From: Roseitranquillus sp963749675
GTDB lineage: Bacteria; Pseudomonadota; Alphaproteobacteria; Rhodobacterales; Rhodobacteraceae
Assembly: GCA_963749675.1 (NCBI GenBank)
Contig: CAVVNT010000002.1
Location: 496,001 to 560,000 of the forward strand
Reading direction: 5' to 3'
DNA length: 64,000 nucleotides
The notes under the pieces are model-generated. The model made no database searches and was not told the DNA's origin. It was given only the letters and a program-made list of their open reading frames with translations. The translations under genes and the position numbers were made by a program. This document shows, piece by piece, positions 59,053 to 64,000 of the stretch (the first letter of the stretch is position 1; each line of letters opens with the position of its first letter).

Positions 59053-59268
59053 TGTGGCCGCTGCGAGCCGGCCACGAACGGAAGCATGAAACCGGCGACG
59101 CGACAGTGGAGCGCGACAGGCCTGAGATGCGCCCGGCGGAGCCATGCGGGAAGAAACGCTTGACGGCAGAAGCCCATACGGACCTGCTAGAGAACGTCAT
59201 GGCGACACGAGGCTTCCGTTTGCAGGTTGACGTATCCGCCGCTCTGCCTTAACTCGCCCTCGCTCAGG

Positions 59269-59345
59269 GGCGGAGTAGCTCAGTTGGTTAGAGCAGCGAA
59301 ATCATAATCCGCGTGTCGGGGGTTCAAGTCCCTCCTCCGCTACCA
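59269..59345 (+). tRNA. tRNA-Met (CAT), elongator type
   Basis: A 77-base tRNA with CCA encoded (59,343-59,345). The acceptor arm GGCGGAG pairs with CTCCGCT (first pair G-U). The D arm is GCTC/GAGC with AGTTGGTTA as loop, the anticodon loop is ATCATAA with CAT at 59,303-59,305, and the T arm is the usual GGGGG-TTCAAGT-CCCTC type. The anticodon stem GCGAA/TCCGC has one A-C mismatch at the fourth pair, where the common form is GCGGA/TCCGC. The lack of initiator features (it has a regular first pair and no GGG/CCC anticodon stem) makes it an elongator tRNA. Mobile remnants flank it on both sides. Confidence 0.93.
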
Positions 59346-59616
59346 CTTTTCCCAACGTTCTCGGTGACTTTCTCCCATATGGGGTCAATACCCGGTGTGC
59401 GTAAAGCGCTCCGGGGTGGCGCCGGGGTGGCAAGAACGCGCGGCTGGCGCGACACTCTCCAATTCCACGGCTGCATGATCCTCGAGCACGCTTGCAGCGG
59501 CAAGTCCCAGATCCCGGCCGAGCGAGCGCGAAGTTCTTCGCCCGAGATCGCCTGGAGTATTTGTCGGTTCGAAGAGACGGACCGATCTTCCGTCTGCATA
59601 GGGACAAGGAGATCAC

Positions 59617-59814
59617 ATGCACACGACATCGCCCGTTCCCGAAACCCTCGTTGGCATCGCCACCCTCGTGAAGATGCTCCAGCGGTCCCGAGCCAGCATC
59701 TATCGCGACATCGATCGGAGTGCCTTCCGAAAGCCTTGAAGCTCGGGCGCTCCTCGCGCTGACGACTGTCCGAGGTGGACGCCTACATCCGCAAGCTCGC
59801 CGATCAAAGGTAGA
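59617..59814 (+). pseudogene. AlpA-type phage/island regulator, broken
   Basis: An AlpA-family helix-turn-helix gene as found next to integrases in genomic islands. The first 40 residues are intact: MHTTSPVPETLVGIATLVKML, QRSRASIYRDIDRSAF, with the expected HTH pattern. Then a one-base loss shifts the frame, and the continuation KALKLGRSSR, RLSEVDAYIRKLADQR is interrupted by a TGA where the family has tryptophan (SRWRLSEVD). Both a frameshift and a nonsense codon are needed to explain it, which argues for real decay. It lies 270 bases after tRNA-Met; no integrase survives nearby. Confidence 0.7.
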
Positions 59815-60455
59815 ACGAGGATGCCTTGACGGGCCTCGCCGAGAACGATGCCTCGGCGGGGGCAAGGCGTCTCGGCCCGCGACGAGGCGGCCGTAGAAGT
59901 CCGCCAGCCGCCAAAGGACCAGTGGACAGCATCGTAGACGTCGACAGGCGCACATCCCGACATCTCAAGCGCGTCGATCTCCTGCTGAGGGAGATCCCGA
60001 TGTCCGCCGGTTCGGCCGCCACGGCCGAGTGGTCGAGCAGAGGGACGGAGCAAAGGCCGCCGGGTTCGGCCACCAGGTCGACCCTTGCTCGTCGCCCAAG
60101 ATCATAGACAGTCATAGAGCATCAGGCTCTCTCTGCGAGATCGAGGACCGCATCCTGCCGCCGACCGGTCCTACGGCAAGAGGCTCGGCCTTGAGGCCGC
60201 TCGCGGAACGCATGAAGTCGGTCAAGGTCGACACCTCGACGATGCGGAGCCGCTTTCAGGACGAGTCCAGCAGCGATCGGCTCGGGCGGCGGAGCTCGGG
60301 CTGCGGGTGGTCCGACGTGCCGAGCTGCCCTGGAGCCGGCCCAGAAACCGAGGAGGCTGGGCTTGTCCGACACGGCGCGCTGGAGCAGTCTGAGCGAGAG
60401 CTTTGATTCGACATCGATTTGCGCCCCCTTGGGCAAGAAGCAGTGGTCACGAGTG
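59815..60455. other. 641-base stretch of unrecognised, probably decayed sequence
   Basis: Frames on both strands are open for 60-125 codons (for example 60,029-60,406 plus and 59,804-60,115 minus), but none has a recognisable domain, ribosome binding site or coherent codon bias. It lies between the alpA relic and the metallophosphoesterase/transposase chimera and is likely the decayed interior of an island. Confidence 0.4.
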
Positions 60456-61970
60456 ATGCGATTTCTCACGCCGCCGAATCTTCACCTCAATTCTCCGCTC
60501 CGGTCCGTCGCCTTGCGCGACCCCGATCTGGCCTGTCGCCTGAAGACGGCGTCGCGGGAGGTTCTGCGGCGCATCGTCGACGTGGCGATCGACCGCCGGG
60601 TGGACGGGCTGCTGCTGGCCGGCGACGTGTTCGACAACGACGTCCCCGACGTGGCCGCTCGCACCGTTCTGGCCCGCGCCTTGGCCCGCCTCGGAGCGGC
60701 CGGCATCCCGACCCTGCTGATCCGGGGCAACCATGACGGCCTTCTCGACCCTGCGCGCTACGGCCCGCTGGGCGAAAGCGTCTTCATCCTCGACGAGGAG
60801 CGGCCCAGTGTGGAAATCGGCGAGGCAGTGGTCCACGGCCTGTCGCATACCGGCCGCGCCGAGACGCGCAGCTTCCTGCCCCGCTATCCGCGGCGCGTCG
60901 AGGGTCGCGGATTGATGCATTGCTCGCCGGACGGGGCGCCGGGCCACGATCCCTACGCCCCCTGCGCTGTCACGGATCTGCACGATCACGGCTACGGCTG
61001 CTGGTCGCTCGGCCACATTTATGTGCGGCAGGAATGGCGCCGGCATCGAGGCCTTGCGATCATGGCGAGCATTCCGCAGGGACGGCACATCCGTGAGGGC
61101 CGCGGCGGCTCCGTGACGGCGCAGGAGCTCTTCCCGTTCCCGCTCAGAGGCGTGGACTTCGACAACGACGGCGCCTTCATGAACGAGCCGGTGGTCGACT
61201 GGTGCTGGGCGCAGGGGCTCGAGGTCACGCGCTCCCGCGCCTATCGGAAGAAAGACCAGGCCTGGGTTGAGCAGAAGAACGGCGCCATCGTCCGGCGGCT
61301 TGTCGGCTATGGCCGGTTCGAGGGACCGGCCGCGACCGCCTTGCTCGCCCGTCTCTACGCCGCGGCGCGGCTGCACACCAACCTGTTCCAGCCCTCCTTC
61401 AAGTTACGCGAGAAGGTCCGCGTCGGCGCCCGGGTGACGAAGCGCTGGTACGCGCCCGTGACGCCGGCCGAGACGGGCCATGGTATCGGGACGGCTCGAT
61501 GCAGGGAGCATGGCGCGCATCCACGACCTCCGCAGCCGCGCCGATCCGGTGATCACGCTGGCAGCGGTGCGGGCGGCGCAGGCCGAGTTGGGCAGCGGGG
61601 CGCCGCGCCGGCACCAAAGGCCTCGACCATCATCGTCGATCTCATGGGCAGCGTTGCCGCAGCGAAGAGGAATGGCGAGCGCCTAGAGATCCATCGCCGA
61701 CCTTACCGGCGGGTGAAGCCGATCCCAAAGCGCCCCTCGCTGCTCGATCCGCATCGCGCCGACATTGAGGATTGGCTTGAGGCGCAGCCCGCCATGACGG
61801 CCGTCGAGGTGCTGGCGAGGCTGAAGCAGCTCCATCCGGACCGGTTCACTGACAACCACCTGCGCACTGTCCAGCGGATGGTGAAATCGTGGCGGGCGCT
61901 CGAGGCCAAGAAGATCATCCACTCAGCGACGGCCGCGCTCGTGCTCACCGCCGATGGTCGCCTTCGGTAA
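60456..61970 (+). pseudogene. chimeric ORF: metallophosphoesterase joined in frame to an rve-type transposase
   Basis: One open frame of 504 codons made of unrelated pieces. Residues 1-215 are a SbcD/YhaO-type metallophosphoesterase: SPLRSVALRDPDLA, LLLAGDVFDNDVPD, TLLIRGNHDGLLDPARYGPLG, GAPGHDPYAPC and SIPQGRHIREG. Its active site is altered: the usual TADLHL aspartate is asparagine (PPNLHL), and GHxH near the end reads GHIY. From about residue 225 (near 61,095-61,125) the frame continues as the C-terminal half of a retroviral-integrase-type transposase: FPFPLRGVDFDNDGAFMNEP, AWVEQKNGAIVRRLVGYGRFEG, NLFQPSFKLREKVRVGARV. A further shifted stretch is followed by a transposase tail (IEDWLEAQPAMTAVEVLARLKQ). 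An insertion relic, not a designed fusion. Confidence 0.7.
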
Positions 61971-62045
61971 CATTCATGGGTGAGATGCCGTAATGGGGCT
62001 GGCGCCCAGGAGCCTTGAGCCTGCTCTCGGCGGTTGGTGTCGTCG

Positions 62046-62071
62046 CCCCGGCGCGAGTGGGCGCCGCGGGG
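62046..62071 (+). ncRNA. hairpin in the 5' non-coding region of the IS110 element
   Basis: CCCC-GGCGC (62,046-62,054) pairs with GCGCC-GC-GGGG (62,061-62,071), a nine-pair stem with a two-base bulge and a 6-base loop, lying 50 bases before the transposase ATG. IS110 elements are known to encode a structured bridge RNA in the non-coding region next to the transposase gene; the 152-base stretch 61,971-62,122 is the right place. The hairpin is seen; the RNA identity is inference, and the loop guides cannot be assigned without the element's ends. Confidence 0.35.
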
Positions 62072-62122
62072 TCGCCGGGTCTGGCGCGCCCCTCTCCCTG
62101 GCAAAGACGAAAGGGCGACGAC

Positions 62123-63157
62123 ATGGAGCATTTCATCGGGATCGATGTCTCTCTTGCAAGCGCGGCGGTGTGCGTCCTCGATGCGCGTGGCGGAGTGGTG
62201 AAGGAGGCGAAGCTGCCGAGCGAACCGGAGGCGCTCGCGGCGTTCGTTCTCGGCCTGCCGTTCGAGGTGACGGCGGTTGGGCTCGAGGCCGGGCCGCTGT
62301 CGCAGTGGCTGCACAAGGCGCTCACGGAGGCGGGCGCCACGGTCGTGCTGATGGAGACGCGCCAGGTCAAGGCGGCGCTCAAGGCGATGCCCGTCAAGAC
62401 GGACCGGCGCGATGCGGAGGGGATCGCGCGCCTGCTGCAGATGGGCTGGTACCGGCCAGTGCACTGCAAGTCGGTCTCGGCGCAGGAGATGCGCGCGCTG
62501 CTGACGGCGCGCCGGTCCATCCAGAAGGCGGCGATCGACGTCGAGCTGTCGCTGCGCGGTGTGCTGCGAAACTTCGGCCTCAAGCTCGGCAAGATCAGCA
62601 AGGGCGGCTACGCGGCGCGCGTGCGCGAGCTGGCGGCGGGGAACGCCATGCTGGAGACGCTGGCGGAGGCGATGCTCCGCGCCCGGGCGGCGTTGCGCGC
62701 GGAGCTCGCCGGTCTCGATCGGCGCCTCCGGGATCTGGCGAAGCAGGACGCCGCGTGCCGGATCATGATGACGATGCCGGGGGTCGGGCCGCAGGTGGCG
62801 CTCACGGTGAAGTCGGCGATCGATGCGCCGGAGCGGTTCCGGTCATCGAAGGACGTCGGGCCCTGGGTCGGCCTGACGCCAGGCCGCCACCAGTCCGGGG
62901 AGATCGACGTGGTCGGATCGATCACCCGCGCCGGCGACGCCGCTCTGCGCTCTGCGCTCTACCAGGCGGCGACGGTGATGATGCATCACGCCAGGCCGTG
63001 CTGGCTGAAGGCGTGGGGCCTGCAGGTCGCTCGACGGCGCGGGATGAAGCGGGCGGTGGTCGCCCTGGCGCGCCGGATCGGCGTGATCCTGCACCGGATG
63101 TGGGTGGACAGCGCGGACTTCCGCCTCACGCGCAGGGCCGCGGCAGGCGCCGCCTGA
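62123..63157 (+). mobile_element. IS110-family transposase, intact
   Basis: Full-length 344-residue transposase. The N-terminal DEDD RuvC-like domain has FIGIDVSLASAAVCVLD (first Asp), VTAVGLEAGPLSQWLHKAL (Glu), and KTDRRDAEGIARLLQMGWYRPVHCKS (paired Asp). The C-terminal Tnp20 domain has IMMTMPGVGPQVALTVKSAID, FRSSKDVGPWVGLTPGRHQSGEIDVVGSITRAGDAALRSALYQAA with the catalytic serine in HQSGE. All residues are in place and the frame is unbroken, so the element could still be active. The ATG at 62123 is the family start; ribosome binding site-like GGGCGACGAC precedes it. Degraded relatives lie at 57.8 and 58.4-59.1 kb. Element ends not determined. Confidence 0.9.
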
Positions 63158-63599
63158 CGCTCGGGAGCCGCCGCATGCGCCCCGCCCGCCGCGGGCGAAA
63201 ACGCTGAAGGTTTCGGCCGCGCCCGAAGGCGCCGGCCGTCCGAAGTCCCCACCGGGACGCGGTCCCCGAGACGCCGAGTGTTGCCTCGTCGCCGAACGCT
63301 CGCGTTCGAGCACGCTTGTGAGATGGGCGCTCGGGACCGCACTGGACCAGGCATGATGTTGGCAGCCTCGCGCTGACCACGGACCGAAGCATGAACCCGG
63401 GGCGGACGAGAGACGGCAAAAGGCGCAGGGCTAAGCCCAATTCCGACCAACGGCGTCGCCGCGCTCGTGGCCCAGCGCCGGCATCGCTCCGACATAATGA
63501 AATCTCCGCGCCGCCGGCGCCTCCGTCGCGCCAACCGACAACCCGCCCCACCTGGGGCCGGAGGTGAAAATCACGCTTGACTGACAACGTCCCATTACC
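63158..63599. other. 442-base stretch after the IS110 transposase without a supported gene
   Basis: No domain or convincing start on either strand. It holds the right part of the IS110 element and then the left end of the IS3 remnant. Inverted GC-rich blocks such as GCCCGCCGCGGGC (63,183-63,195) could form hairpins. No T-rich terminator is seen. Confidence 0.4.
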
Positions 63600-64000
63600 G
63601 AAGGCAACAGGCCGACCTCGGACGCCGATCTCGCCCTGATGCGCCGGATCGACGAGCTGCATCTGGAGTATCCGTTCGCAGGCAGCCGGATGCTGAAGGG
63701 CCTGTTGCAGGCCGAAGGGCACGAGGTGGCCGGCTTCATGTCTCGACGCTGATGAAGAGGATGGCGATCGAGGCGCTCTACCCTCGGCCGAACACGTCGA
63801 AGCCGGCGCCGGGACACAAGGTCTATCCCTACCTGCTGCGGAAGCTGACCGTGACCGATGCCGAACCACGTTTGGGCCAGGGACATCACCTACATTCCGA
63901 TGGCCCGCGGCGTTCGGCATCGGTCTCAACCGATGGCGACCAAAGCCTCACTCTATCTCGCCGCGGTGGTCAACTGGTTCAGCCGCAAGGTCCCTGGCAT
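63600..64000 (+). pseudogene. IS3-family transposase (OrfB), frameshifted, cut by the window edge
   Basis: OrfB of an IS3-type element in three frames: TEGNRPTSDADLALMRRIDELHLEYPFAGSRMLKGLL, QAEGHEV, then LHVSTLMKRMAIEALYPRPNTSKPAPGHKVYPYLLRKLTVT, then MPNHVWARDITYIPMARG, with a later LYLAAVVNWFSRKV. PFAGSRML, WARDITYIPM (first catalytic Asp) and the DWFSRKV-type NWFSRKV block (second Asp replaced by Asn) are the family marks. Two or more frameshifts separate the parts, and a stop interrupts the first, so it is a relic. It may continue past the right edge. Confidence 0.75.

Noticed and set aside
59302..59955. A minus-strand frame ending VAEEGLEPPTRGL that could be read as the end of an integrase
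   Set aside because: That ending is the antisense reading of the tRNA-Met gene, a well-known annotation artefact. The upstream part has no integrase motifs.

Overview
The window is strongly GC-rich DNA from an alphaproteobacterium, most probably a Rhodobacterales (Roseobacter/Rhodobacter-type) chromosome. The support is gene content and order: argH followed by small lipoprotein genes and divergent from a TlpA-like thioredoxin; a 44-residue aa3-type cytochrome oxidase subunit IV; a pyrB / membrane-anchored orf / pyrC-like / plsY cluster; a protein ending in a VPLPA-type C-terminal sorting signal; TRAP transporters; and a form II CO-dehydrogenase-like operon. This placement is inference from familiar families and synteny, not from a database search.

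Layout. 1-15 kb is housekeeping: argH, TlpA-like protein, tag, an EAL phosphodiesterase, the polyhydroxybutyrate genes phaA and phaB with a patatin-like hydrolase between them, a tRNA-methyltransferase-like gene, polyprenyl diphosphate synthase, ispE, a TPR protein, ETF-ubiquinone oxidoreductase and greA. 15-19 kb (minus strand) is a translationally coupled molybdenum-cofactor block, fdhD-mobA-mobB-moeA, where moeA carries an extra N-terminal domain of about 300 residues. 19-26 kb holds azlCD, lipoproteins, an MBL-fold hydrolase coupled to an acyl-CoA dehydrogenase, tsaC/sua5, yqgE and a DsbD N-terminal-like protein. 26-33 kb (minus) holds an RND pump with its membrane-fusion partner, moaB, a LysE exporter and a uracil-DNA glycosylase. 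33-39 kb holds pyrB, a dihydroorotase-like protein without its metal ligands, plsY, a zinc-transporter-like CDF protein and a secreted metalloprotease. 39-41 kb is a collapsed oligopeptide ABC transporter operon. 41-49 kb is a TRAP transporter followed by coxG-S-L-M. 49-57.5 kb holds a MetF-like gene, a two-permease ABC transporter between two GntR/FCD regulators, a divergent fumarylacetoacetase-family hydrolase, and glutamate-cysteine ligase. 57.6-64 kb is a mobile-element graveyard around a tRNA-Met gene: IS110, IS21 and IS3 remnants, an alpA relic, a metallophosphoesterase/transposase chimera and one intact IS110 transposase.

The genes fit a heterotroph with organic-acid uptake, PHB storage, fatty-acid oxidation feeding the ubiquinone pool, and at least one molybdenum hydroxylase served by local cofactor genes (moeA, mobA, mobB, moaB, fdhD). 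The substrate of the CoxL-like enzyme and of the two-permease ABC transporter cannot be read from the sequence.

Caution: many genes at about 17.8 kb, 28.7-33.6 kb, 39.3-46.4 kb and 48.96 kb carry single-base frameshifts, often in G/C runs. They hit genes expected to be functional (pyrB, mobA, moaB, coxL), while genes between these zones are clean. I read most of them as consensus errors and annotate the genes across the shifts. The oligopeptide transporter and the IS remnants also lack whole domains and are called pseudogenes.
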